Assembly (NCBI RefSeq): GCF_905475345.1
Contig: NC_066593.1
Span: 62,001-126,000, forward strand
From: Vespula vulgaris
Lineage: Eukaryota; Arthropoda; Insecta; Hymenoptera; Vespidae
Reading direction: 5' to 3'
Length of the DNA stretch: 64,000 nucleotides
The position numbers and the translations under genes are program-made. Within the stretch, counting starts at the first letter, position 1. Every line of letters starts with the position of its first letter. Under the pieces are notes generated by a model that worked only from the letters and a program-made list of their open reading frames with translations, searched no databases and was not told where the DNA came from. Below are positions 12,986-25,412 of the stretch, one piece after another.

Positions 12986-15524
12986 TGCCTATATTCCGAT
13001 ATCCAGAGCAGCTGCCCGGAAGAACGACCGCGACACTTCCTTCCTGTATACGTTCTCTCTATGTGCGACTATTGCCTTTTACGGTGTTTCTCCTACGACT
13101 CTTCTCCACCTATGTAAGTGTCCCCTGTAGATATATAAAGCGTAGCGTATATACCCATTTTTAAAATAGGATTCCGCGAAAAAAGAGCTCAGCGGGGCAA
13201 ACGGGAGTCTTCCAATCTCTCGTACTCTCGACTTTGTTCGAAAGAGAAAAGTGTCTAGATACTAGAGCGATATAGGCGCGTAAAATGATCGAAGGGAAGA
13301 GAGAGAGAGAGAGAGAGAGAGATGGACGGAAGTCGGAGGTAAGATGGACGGAAGTCGTAGGGACAACGCGTTCCCATAGAATAGCTCTGCTCGGTAAACT
13401 CGTTGTCAGCCTTCGACTCCCTCTCTTCACCTGTACCGAGGATGCAACCTCTCACCCTCCGGTTGCGATCGCGTGGGAAGGGTACACAATCGAGCCCCGA
13501 ATCGATTGATTTGATACGCGCGCGCGCGCGTAGCTATAGCGTAAAAATATTCGGAAACCATACGTCGCGGGGATTTTCTCAGGGGCTTCTCGTCGTCGCC
13601 TCGCGAAGATGCCCGCTCTGCTTTTATGATCGTTCCATCCGACGCGTTCTATCCTCTATGGAAGGTTTCTCCAAACGATCTCGCGATTAAGAAAGCCCGC
13701 GCCCGCATCCGCGCCGAAAGAAAAGGAGGAATACCACGTGGAATTAATGTGTCGCCCAAGCGGGGCTTCCTTCTGGTAAAGCCAAAAAACTCCCTAATAA
13801 TATTAAAAACGGTCTCGAAAGGTAATACGAAAAACGATCTCGCTCGTTCGAACAAAGTATAACCAAGCGCATAACAGAAGGAAAATGAGAATGGAAGAAA
13901 TAGAGAAAAGTTTGAAGGGCGTTTCGAGAAATCTGCGAGATACCTTTCACCTGACCGATGACGAACGAAACGCGCGATCGACCGCTCCCGATGGAGATGC
14001 ATCTTACGGCGCGTATCGCCATGTGAAAATATAATCAAGAATCGACCTTCGACGCGAACGTAATCGAACGAAAAGGAAACTATCGATAAGACGTTACCCG
14101 ATTTGGAAAATAAATTGATCGTAGGTGGTCCTTTGAAGGATCGTGGGTGGATAGAGATTCCAAAGATTGGATTTCATGTCGTCGACCTGCCTCTGTCTCT
14201 CTTATGTACCCTCGATGTCGAATGGATAGAGAAAGTAACAATAGGAAGAAAATAAGGTAAGAAGGGAGTCTATTCCTTGGTCTTTTCATAATCCTCCCTC
14301 CCGTGTTCGTAAAGCACCCCCCGAAGAGACTCGCAGCATGTCATCGCGACATACCCGACACCACCGTCGGTGTCCACACAAAGGGAATAGACGATGTCGA
14401 GCCCTTTCGATTCTTCTAATTTACCGACGCTTACGTCTCTTACTTTTTTTTTACTCTTCGTGAATTAGAAATCGGTGTCGTTGCACCGGCCGATAGGGAT
14501 GAAATGCTCTTTGTTCGAATGCCTTCGAAAACGAGGTTTGACGATAACTGTTAACGATACGATCTATGGATATAGTACATAGACAGACAGCTATATTCTT
14601 TTTTCTTTTCCTTTTTTTTTTTTTTACGCCAATTATAGCTTTTCAGTATCCAAATATCTTTTCCGAACTTATTCGAAATGGGAGAATCTAGGATAGGACG
14701 ATGTCAATAGTCGTCTTCTCGAGGCGAAAGACCCGAGATTTGATTTTAGACACCTCTAACGATATCGATTTGGAATGATAGACGCGATAGAAATGCATTA
14801 GATTTCGTTTTGATTAACCATTGACACGCGATAGATATCGGTATTCGATAAAGGACGACCTAGTTTCGTAATAACCCGTGAACGTGCAAAATAACGTCGT
14901 AGCGTACGAAAAGGTCCGTCGTCGACCGAAAGGATCGGTAGGAGGAGGATGGATCGATGACGAATTCTTTTCATCATATCCGTCTATCTGTCCGATATCC
15001 ATAACACGGAATTACGCACTCGCCGAGTATTCGCATCCTGGCACGTGCCAAGGAGGATCCTCTTACTCGTTCAAAAAGAGAGAAGGAGAACGGCCACGTA
15101 TAGCGCGATATAACGAGGTATATTCGATACCGCATACACGGGGGCACGGGTCCACTAGGAAGGGATAGGTAGTACATAATTTTACACCAGGTACATATAT
15201 GCTAAGGCTATAATATTTCCAGGAGACGGCCGGCGTCTGATATCCTTCCCCTGCTATACAGTTCCCTTCCTCTTTTACACGCGTCCTGAGAATTATATTA
15301 CCACGAGGCCACGAACTAAGCGTCCGGCCCATAAAGATTAAATAAGGAACTCAGACGCGGAACGTGTTCCGGTCAATATTATCGGTCGACGTGAGAATCA
15401 CGCTAGATTAAAAGCATCGTTTTTCTTGTTTCTTTAACGATAGCCCTCTATGGAGCGTGACGCGATACAATGGTGAATTTTTCAAAGAATTCTTCGCGCT
15501 GAGAATAAGTACGAGATTAAGAAT

Positions 15525-15582
15525 AAGAACGGGAACGGGAACGGGAACGGGAACGGGAACGGGAACGGGAACGGGAACGGGG
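15525..15582. repeat. (GGGAAC)n hexamer repeat
   Basis: About nine tandem copies of AACGGG/GGGAAC, bounded by AAGAAC and GGGGACAAGAAC variants. It gives a Gly-Thr repeat in one forward frame and Arg-Ser in a reverse frame, with no coding support outside the repeat. Confidence 0.9.
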
Positions 15583-18500
15583 ACAAGAACGAGAAGGAAG
15601 AGGTTGAGGGTAGGTGTTGTAGGTAAGGGTAAGGTGTGGGTTACGGTCTCTATCCGTACCTATTCGAGCGTCGAATGGAAATGTTATTTTCGAATCGTTG
15701 AAAAGAAAGGGTTGGAGGGCCAGTTCGCTGGTGGGCAGTATCTTGGCGGGCAATCCGCGAGATTAGTTCCTCTAATGCGGTTACCTCACGACGCCGTAAG
15801 GGCTTACAATTAAACGAGTCCGAGATGAAAATTAGCAGCGTGGAAGGCGTTCGATATAGATCTCCTGCGGTTAGAGCCGCACGTATATTGTCGTCCAACA
15901 CGAAGGCTCTCCACTATGATTGCTTCGTGAGAACTTTATCCCGCGTTGATCTGACTCTGTGCAAGCCAAAATTGGGAATCTTATAGTCGAGTAATAATTA
16001 AGCGAGGTCAATATGCGAGCAGAAATAGAGAGTAAGAACGGTAATACCTATCGACTCTCCCAAGAACTTGGATTACATCGGAACGATCGAGTAACTCGCG
16101 TATAACGTCTTTTTAAAGTAATACATTTTAAATCAACGTTATCCATCCGTTCGAACCTTCGAACGTAAGTAATAATTCAGGCAAGCTTTCGTCCCAGATA
16201 TTCTTAGATATGGATCGTTGAACGAAACGGTAACGCGTAACCGTACCGAATACTTTCCCCGCTACTTCGCGAATCTAAGCATTTGGTACTATTACGAGAT
16301 CCCATAGTAATAGAAATAAGTAATCGACGCGCGAGGGCAATCTCGGCAATTGCACGATGGTATTACGGTGTCACCGAGTCCCTAGCAAGCTGTCATTCAA
16401 GTGTCAAGTGTAAGAGACGCGATCCCTCGAACGCTTTGGGGGACACGGATGGTGACCGCCGAATCGACGAGTCCGCTTTCATCGTCGGGGTTGCGACGTA
16501 TAAACGCGCAAGGGCGAAAGATTCGATGAGTTTTGCTGGTTGCGCAGCGGTTCTCTCTGCGAGCCAAGTACTTGGATGGTCAGGCGTTGAGCCACGCGGT
16601 TACGTGGGTGGCCGTACCTAAGGCGCACACGTGACGTTTTTCAAAACGCGATAAAAGCTCTCTCGTGGATCCGCGCACTTCCACATCCACGATCGCTTTC
16701 ACGGTGTGCAAACATTTCGTGGCCACGAGAGGGATATCGCAAATCACCGGCCCACATACCGCTCGCTAATCTAACGTCGTATCGTCGCGCACGTAATTTC
16801 TGCCTTGAAAGCGCACAACAGGCAAACGCGAACGCGAACGTTACGACGTATAACGCCGATAAACGATTGCGGCTGTCCTTAAGGTTGGACGAATAGACCG
16901 CTCAACTTCTCTTATCCTTTTTCAATCCTCCAACTTCGTCAACTTTTGATCGTACGCCAGCGAAAGATAGAGAAACATATATAGGAGGTAAGGCCTGTTT
17001 CTAGATAAAACGCACATGCGCGATCCTCGTGATATATAATATATATAGATATAATTATTGGTCGAATTTAACGGACGACGTAACGGTTAAACTCGCCTGA
17101 AATGATCGTTTAGAACATTCTCACGGTACGTTCCCAAAGTGGAACGCGCATACGCGCATTTACGGTTTACGGCTTCCCATGGAAAAAAGATAGACCTCGC
17201 GTCGAACCTATACATTACGACGTAGGTATCTCTCTCCTTCTCCCTGTATTTATTGTTTCGGTTCGTATCGACAAGACGACATATGTTCAAAGGCAGGGGT
17301 TGCGCCTTTGTTGAAACGCGCCAAGAATATTTTCGTCGTTTCGTCTACGAGAGAAATATTCGTGTCCTGTATCGGCGATAGCCAATTTTTTTACGTAGCT
17401 ACATACCTGGGATAAAAATTTATTCGTCGTAACGAGCATTGAATATTCGTAGAATAGCGTATTATTCTCGTTATCGTTGCACGTGCTTTCCATTGAATGG
17501 AGAACTTTTTTTCTGTCCAGAGAGAACGATCGAACGCCCGCATTCGTCATTATGCAACGTAGAGGGTGCGAAAGGGATTGGCGAGTCCTTGAAAGGGCCC
17601 ACCTGTTGCAGCTTCTACCCCCGAGCGTGCCGATCAGCATACTCGCGTTCTATGGATTTCCAGCGAACGATCGGGTCGTTTCACGGCTCATCATCTCGCG
17701 ACGCCGACGCCGACGCCGACGGATCGAACGGGGCAAATTGTTACGAGCCCAACGGACTATCGGTCGCGATAGCGACGAACGATAAGGAGGTTTCGAAGGC
17801 CCTTGGCCGCGAAACATCTTTGTTCCATCACGGGTGTCGCGTTCACGGATGAACGCTATTGTTCGATCCTGCCACTCGTTGAACGAAAAGGGCATTTCGC
17901 TCGATGAACTACTACCAACGGTTTCTACTTGGGCGACTGAGCCCACCTGTTCGTAGAAGACATCGCGTCGTGTCATTTTTGTAGAACGCATAAAACAATC
18001 CTCTCCTGTCTCCCGTGTTGCACGATCCGATCGCATTGAGAAACGCGATTGCAAAGATTCGGACAACCGGACGGGACATGTTCTTTTTCTTATCGCGCGA
18101 ACGATCCTATCGAAATTTATAATCGTTAATGATATATAAAGCCTCGAATAGGAGTAGGAGACTCGGGAGAAGGTCATCGTTCTGATATCAACGAGAGAAA
18201 TTTGATACTTGCCTTTCGAACGTGAGAAACCGATGACGAGTCCAGCAGCCGGCACGGGACAGCGCCTCGCTGAAATAACAAAATAATTTTCTAACGAATA
18301 GGACGCTCGTGCGCTCGAGCCACGTAGAAACGGGAGTTGAGATGGCTGGCATCGTATTCGAATTTCGATAAGGGTGAGCGTCCTTAACGCGTCTCCATTT
18401 CCACAAGTTTATTCTCCGATTTAATCACGGTAGCGTGACTAGGAGATCTGGAGATGCGTGTTCGACACCCAAAGTCGACTTTGTTGATTCTACCATGGAG

Positions 18501-18805
18501 TCCATCGTGGAAGACGGCTGGGTAAAGAATGGACGATTTATATTGATGCTCGGTATATTGCTCCGTTGGTAATAACGAAGTGCGCTATAGTGATGTCCCA
18601 CCGCAGGCATACTCGGCTAATTGAACCATATCCTTGATATTCGTTTCGGGCTCGAAACACGCGATCGTTTCGCAGCTGCGAAGCGACCGTTTAGTTTCTG
18701 CATCCTCTACGATATCTCCCTTTAATGCATTTCTGGCACGTGACTTTGATTGAAAAAGTCCCGATGCTCTGCTTATTTTTACAAATTTTTACTCTATCGT
18801 CTATG

Positions 18806-18808
<3 letters not shown>

Positions 18809-18843
<35 letters not shown>
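18809..18843. repeat. (CT)n microsatellite
   Basis: Uninterrupted CT run; a second, shorter one lies at about 19097-19120. Confidence 0.9.
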
Positions 18844-18845
<2 letters not shown>

Positions 18846-20092
18846 TTTAATTTTGCTCTATCGCGAGTCCTGTTTGCATATAAATGGAATACGAAGGAGG
18901 AACGAATGGAGTTAGGGGTGATGATAGATAAAAGATATAGCCACGTACTTGGCACGTAACAGCGTTTGTCGAGCACAGGACGAACACATCTGTCGACGTT
19001 CGCGGAGATAAGGAGATTGGGATTATCCTGATCGATTATGCCTATTTTATGCATCACGGGCACGTTGGTCAACGTTCTAAATCTCGTCCTTTCTTTCTCT
19101 CTCTCTCTCTCTCTCCCTCTCCATCTCCCGGGAAATCATAAAACGATTCAAACGTGCCTACCTAATAGCCGAATTAGTCGATTGGACTTTGATGATTCAA
19201 ACGTCATCGATCCGTACTCGAGCGAACGGATAAAGTAGATGCTTACTAATCGCAAGTAATCGTTCTCGTTAAAGACTTTTTGTCAAATGAGGGCTTGACA
19301 TTGTGCGCGAACCTTGAAACTCGATGAATAGGCCACGAATGTCAACGTAACCCGCATATACGACGACATTTCGCGATTGTACGCATCGGTTGTCGGAATG
19401 ACGATGTCACGAAACCCCAAGTTACAGGTGTCTCTGACGAGAAGAAAGGCAAAGTTTTAGGAACGATCGAAGATACCGTCGAATGAGACGTACGGAATGG
19501 GAAAACGTCCATAGTCCAGTGGCGATCCCGATCGGATAACTGGAGAAATTCCGCGTGAAAATTTCCATGGCTATCTTTGCGGGCTATGAATTGTATCGGC
19601 CATCGACGAGCCAGGGTGCGATCCATTTGCGACATCGCAAAGAAGCATAGATTTAGACGCGTGCCAACGCGTTGTAGGAACAACGAGTCATAGAATTTCT
19701 TCGTTCCGTATCGAATTCGAGGAGGGGATCGCCCTCTTCCTCGAACGGACGAGGCGACGACGCCGAACCGCGTCCAAACGTCGACGACGATATCAGCCTC
19801 GCGTTAACTTTCGTTTTTTCACTTGAAAATATTACTAAAACGATCGGGAAATCGAATAAAAGGCATGGGGAATATTTAAGCGCGAGTCAGCACCCTCGTG
19901 GTAACGAACAGCGCGCCTTATGTCGCGTGCCTGCAACTTAGCCCCTGCAACCCATGAATGTAGTAGCGTGAATCTTTGTGGGACCTCGTCGAGGGCCGTT
20001 TCGCACCACCCTTTGCTACAAAATCTCGACGCGTGCCACGCATATTTTGGTCGATCTGACAGAACCTTTTGCTCCCTTCCGTCCGTCGGGTT

Positions 20093-20123
20093 GCGTCGCG
20101 TCGCGTCGCGTCGCGTCGCGTAG
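20093..20123. repeat. (GTCGC)n pentamer repeat
   Basis: Six tandem GTCGC-type units, the last altered to GTAGC. Confidence 0.85.
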
Positions 20124-22028
20124 CGTCGGTCCATTATCCAGAACAATATCGCTTTTGGTTCCTTCGACGACAACCCTGACGCAATCATTTCGCAAAGCTC
20201 CGCTCTTTATCCGTCAAACCGATTCTCGGGGGAGGACCGATACAAGCTGCACCGTGCACGAAGGCTACGTCGAAACGCTTCGCTCGGAGGAACAGATGTT
20301 GCCGGGACAGATTGGGCGCATGTCTATTATATTTCAAGGTGCATTAGTTACGTGTCGACTGTACGACTAATACGCCTGACAAACGTCTGGGATATGGATT
20401 ACGGGAATGGAAGAAATAGCGAAGAAATTGATATCGCGATTATTTCCTTGGTGTTGCGACCGGCCTCGATCGGTCTCGATCGGTTTAGGATATAAAACGT
20501 GACGGTGACAAGAAGGTGGCAGGATGGTGACGGTTTAGGATAAAAGCGGCAGAGATCGCGCGGACCGGCGATGGAAGGGAGACGTGTCCGTATCTTGGCG
20601 GCACCAATGACGCCTTTCGAAGGGGAAAGATCGACGTAACGGCGTACGCGCAGTTAGTGGGAGGATCCAGGGTCGCGAGGGTGAGGGTAAAGGGAGCGAA
20701 AACGGGCTAAAGTCATCGGCGGGGGGTACGGAGGGGAAAGGAGAACGAGCTCGATGGAGGGGAAACGAAGCTCGCTCGGTGGGGATAATGGCAGTCCGAT
20801 GGTGGGGTGGAGACGCGTGCGAGCCCGATACGAAGCCGAGTTAGGGCTAGTCTGCGAGCAAGCGAGCGAGTGTGCGCTTGCGTGACCCTCGGAGGACTCT
20901 TTTCTCTCTGTTCCCTGTTTCCTCCTCAGCCCCTCTCTCTTCCCTCTATCTCTCTTTATCTATCACGAAAACGCAGTCGATCCATCCTCCGAGGGTCATG
21001 CGACCTTCCATCCCGCTTTCCCGGAACGAGCTACTGGATTGAAATCACCGAACGGACGTGCGCTCGTCGCCGCTCTTTCCACTCGCCAGGAGTCTGCGGC
21101 AACGGAGGATTTGCGCGAGCGGAGACTCCGTTACCGGCGATGGGAAACATCTGGAGTGGATTGGACGAGAGAGAGAGAGAGAGAGAGAGAAATCCTTGGA
21201 AGAAGAGCAATAACTTAACGCCGAGGTTAAAAGCGAACGAGCGCGCCGATCGAACATCGTCGAAAACATCAAAGGTAAATAAAGTACTGGATTATCTGAT
21301 AACACGACTCGCATGACCAACGAAAGAGAAAAGACTGAGGAAAGCTTTTATTTTTTATTATCCGAAAAGGAGAAACGACTGTACATAAATTCACTTTGTA
21401 AATTTATCGCTTAACGATGAGGGTTAATGAAGAAGAAGAAGAAGAAGAAGAAGGATTGGGAGAAACGCAGAGTACTGATGCCAAGAGTACAATTATTAGT
21501 TAATGGCTCGCTCGTTATCAAAATTGATTTTTGATACGTTCATTCTAGTACAAAAATGGACTCTTTCGTCTCACGAATACGACGGTCGTTGGCATCTAAA
21601 GTCGCCCAAAATCTAATGAGATCTAACGAGAAAGGACGAAAAACTCGAGAAAAGATTAAACCGATGCAACCCTCTGGACGCATAACGAAAGAGAGATTTC
21701 CAACTTACGAGATGAACGACGACGAACTACTTTGGTCCTTTTTCTCTCACACGTCTGTCACCCTCGTGGAAATCAAGGGACTTCTGCCGAATCGACCTAT
21801 CACCTACCGAACGGGCGACCTTCAGGCGCCAAAGTGATCTACGTTTTACACGGATGTAAGATTCTATTTTTCGTTCTTGATACGCGGCTGATATTTCTAT
21901 TCGAACCTAACATAAGTTGTAGTAAATTTAACGAGTCCTTAAGTATCTGTATTCGATACCGAGCACTAAGTCTATTTTAATTCAGAGATCACGCGCGCGT
22001 GTGCGCGTGTGTGCACACGCATCTATAC

Positions 22029-22062
<34 letters not shown>
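22029..22062. repeat. (AC)n microsatellite
   Basis: About 16 CA units flanked by GTGTGCGC-type alternating sequence just upstream. Confidence 0.9.
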
Positions 22063-22065
<3 letters not shown>

Positions 22066-22277
22066 TATACGCGAACACGCACAGTGAGACTTGGAAATAG
22101 GTTATCGTAGAATTTCTTTCCTTCTTTTTTTTCCCTACTTTTCTATATCTCTATGATGAATATGAAAGGTGCACAACGGGCCGATACCAAAAGTATAGGA
22201 TAGATGACAAAAAAGTGTTGGAAAAAAGATATATTAGATCGTCATAGATTTGTATCTCTCTAGTATATAGTTCATGC

Positions 22278-23904
22278 TCTAGTCATCCTCTAGTCACTCT
22301 CCAAATCGTCTCTAGTCGTAAACTAGTCAAAAATCTACTTTTAATTAGAAAGATTCGATCAAAGCGCTATGATTCTAGTCTAAATCATCACCAATCTAAC
22401 TTATTCTAGTCTCAAAGCTGAGATAACGTTTGATCGGTTAATCGTAAATAACGTTTCCGATTAGTTTAAGTATTCGTACAGCACATTCTATCGGACGAAG
22501 GAAAATCATTTATTCCCTTATAGAGTAGTAACGTAAAGTAGAATAGTAATTCGACGTGGAAAAACATTTGACATATTTCCCTCGTTTTGCTCTTTTGAAT
22601 CTAGTCTTTTCGTAACGTTCTAGTCATTCGAAATTGATAGTCACGAATCAACGTAATTATTGGGCCAAAATCAAAGATAAAATTAATTTATTATATATTC
22701 TAAAGCGAATATGCAGGCCAACCGTAAATGCAATTCTCGAAGAAACGTATAATAAATCGTTTCAGCTTCGATTTCGATCCTATACGAGATACGAGATGTT
22801 TAAGTACTATTTATTTATGGCATCTTTACTGGATCATGTATATTTATGTAAGTAAATCGTACGTCGTATATCGCACATCGTATATCGTATATCGTGTACG
22901 CAATAACCGTCAAAACCCTATCACTGCCCGTGGATGCGATGCCATACACACTATGCTAAAACAAAGGTGAAATTCAAATCATTTTCACATTGATGAAAGG
23001 AGTCGATATCTCAGGAATTAGTAATATTCTTTCTCGCGCTAGGTAGCTTTATCTTATCGGATTTATGTTTAAGGAACGTTATGACAATTTCAATCAAAAT
23101 TTCATCCTGTGCCCAATCGTTTCTATTACGTCATATCGATTTTTTTCCTTATCTTTTTTTGGCATTTCCAATTGGCAAAACAATCTCCTCGCATATACGC
23201 AAATATTCGTCTTTGATATTTAATGATAATCGTACGATAATCGAGTACGAGATGTCCGTTATGGCAGCTACTAAGGTACTTAGAATTAGATTAGTTTAAT
23301 ATGATACTATAGATACGTAGTGCGCGAGCTAAAATAGATTAAGAAACTATAATATACGTAGATCATAGTCGAACTTGTCGCGTGAAGGTATTGTACTTTA
23401 AAGAGAAAAGCAAACAGATTTCCAAATTTAACGATTAAATTAGTGTTCGCCTTTCTCTACGGATTTGTATCGTTTGAAAATACGCGAGTGAAAGGGTATT
23501 ACGCGGCTGTGCTTATTCTAATAAGTAATTCGTAATAAGATAAAATATGATACCAAATTTACATGTAATACCTTTCGCGAGTAAAATTTTCAATTGAATG
23601 TTCTCGTACTAGACAAAAAAAATAGATAAAAGGAAAAAAAAAGAAAAAAAAACAGAAAGAAAAAAGAAAGACAAAAAAAAGACAAAAAAAAAGTAAGAAA
23701 AAGGAAAGGAAAGAAAAATTTTTATCCTTGCAAATCCATAGAGACTGATTAGAAATATTTTAGAGCGATCAAATTAAAATTGGTTTTACAAATCGGTATA
23801 AGTCAGTAGCTGATAAAACATCTAATCGTACAATCTAGTCATAAAATTACTTGTAAATAAAAGACTAATATACGAAGATATATTATCATGAGTGGGATCT
23901 AGTC
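22278..23904 (+). repeat. Dispersed TCTAGTC heptamer cluster
   Basis: Exact TCTAGTC copies start at 22278, 22289, 22311, 22374, 22405, 22600, 22619, 23834 and 23898. An ACTAGTC variant covers 22322-22328. The copies are not in tandem register, so slippage does not explain them, and all lie in the same orientation. I saw no exact TCTAGTC elsewhere in the window, only three single CCTAGTC or GCTAGTC sites. Several recognition sites for one DNA- or RNA-binding factor are a possible explanation; the factor is unknown. Confidence 0.6.
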
Positions 23905-24244
23905 AACAAATTCCTGGACACAAACCCGAAAGTATTCGACGCATATCGCGATGTGCCATTGTCTCTCGTGGATACAAGTAGGGTACTCGATCTCAGTCCA
24001 TGGATACCTAGAGTTAAGTCTATAAGACAATAATAAGTACTTGCATGTTCTTTCGTCGAATTACTTTTAAGAAAATCAGTATGTGCGTTCTTAATAAGAA
24101 ATTGCGTAGACGTTCTTTTAGAAGTTCGAGTGAATCCCTTATTCTAAGCTTTCAACTTCACTGGAAAATTGGAATTGCGTGCGTATCTTTTAATTTTGAT
24201 ATAACTGAGCTATAATGATAATAATAATATATATATGTATGATG

Positions 24245-24246
<2 letters not shown>

Positions 24247-24289
<43 letters not shown>
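24247..24289. repeat. (AT)n microsatellite
   Basis: About 21 uninterrupted AT units, followed by ACAC and ATAT tracts. Confidence 0.95.
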
Positions 24290-24294
<5 letters not shown>

Positions 24295-25412
24295 GCACAC
24301 ATATATATAAAATTTTGATAAAGAGCAGTGCACAATATGTATGTGCTATTATATATAGATATAATATTGTCATAGGTAATTAACGTTTCATACTTTACTC
24401 GTAGTCGTCAAGTTTGAGCTTTCACAAATGTAATGCGTTTTGCTTATTTAATCGCCTATTTAATCACTTATTTATTCATCTATAATCATCGTGTGTTTAT
24501 GTGTGTATTTTTCTTGTACGATGTAATCGACGTATGTAATTTAATAGCGTGTTAAGTGTGCTCCTTTTTCAATTTTATTTCAATCTCCCGACGCAATACA
24601 ATATTTATCGATCAGGACGAATGATATCTCTGGAAATTCATAACTTATCTCGCAAACTATTTCGTACAATAAAGACAAAAGAAAGATATAAAGAGAGGAA
24701 AATAAAAAATAAAAGATCAGGTACGACCGACATATAAATCGTTTTTCTTTCTACCTAATTTTCCATGAGAACGTCCTTTCATTTATTCATTTATTTTGTT
24801 CTCTTTCGAAAACGAATTCGTAGAAAAGATTATTTCTAAAGAAATGATCAAATACCTCAATCTTTTACTCTCCTTGTTTCGCAAGATTCATCTTTAAATC
24901 GATATACTTAATCATCGAATAAATGTTATTTTGTCGCTTTGACTGTTCTTTGTTTTCCTACTACGTTGATCAAATGGACCCTCGATAGAATGACTGGTGC
25001 CACCTTGAGAAAGCGACGCGAAATAGAATCTATCTGTGTACCTATCGTGTTTGTCCAAATAGGTAAGTACTTCCGTGTTACGTTTCAGTTGTCGATCTTC
25101 TCTGTTATAATTGCACGTAATACAAACATTTAATTCTACGGAAAGAAACTTGATCGACGTATACTCCTTCGAACGAATCGTGTTCGTTGCAAGAGTTCCA
25201 AGTAACGTCGTTTCGAAATGATCTGTTGGCACATAGGTAGGTATCGTATTTATCGAGCGATAGTCGACTAAGGCGCGACCGATGACGGTTAAACTATTGT
25301 GAGGAATAATTTTGAGGTTAGGAAGGTAGTGTGGAATACACGGAATTACGGATAAATTTGATCCGACTCTTTCTCTCTCCGGTAATATGCGCATCGAAAG
25401 GATCAAAGTCTT

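Larger units (their letters stand above)
6881..21300. other. Gene-free, CpG-rich stretch with simple repeats
   Basis: I recognise no coding exon here on either strand. Several unique stretches stand out because they lack low-complexity sequence, for example 6890-7270 (apart from its GGGA repeat), 8690-8880, 9290-9380, 12890-13130, 15180-15350 and 16360-16650. They could be regulatory. 20.6-21.2 kb is GC-rich and promoter-like, with a short open frame starting MGNIWSGLDE near 21140 that I cannot assign. The simple repeats are listed individually. Confidence 0.55.
21301..25412. other. AT-rich stretch upstream of LRPPRC
   Basis: Base composition changes sharply here to AT-rich DNA with poly-A tracts (about 23615-23700), AC and AT dinucleotide repeats and the TCTAGTC cluster. 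The texture resembles a long 3' UTR or non-coding RNA. AATAAA-type signals occur near 24668 and 24917 on the plus strand, but no coding exon that could own such a UTR is recognised. On the minus strand an open frame runs from 25574 to 24912, overlapping the first LRPPRC codons; it is discussed as a finding. The last few hundred bases should contain the LRPPRC promoter and 5' UTR, including AGGTTAG near 25315. Confidence 0.5.

Noticed and set aside
17650..18255. 201-residue minus-strand frame
   Set aside because: Contains a poly-Arg run from a GCC/GAC-type repeat and no family motif.
20807..21316. 169-residue plus-strand frame in a GC-rich block
   Set aside because: Low-complexity Ser/Arg composition and a GA-repeat-derived RERERER run. 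The internal MGNIWSGLDE start is intriguing but unsupported.
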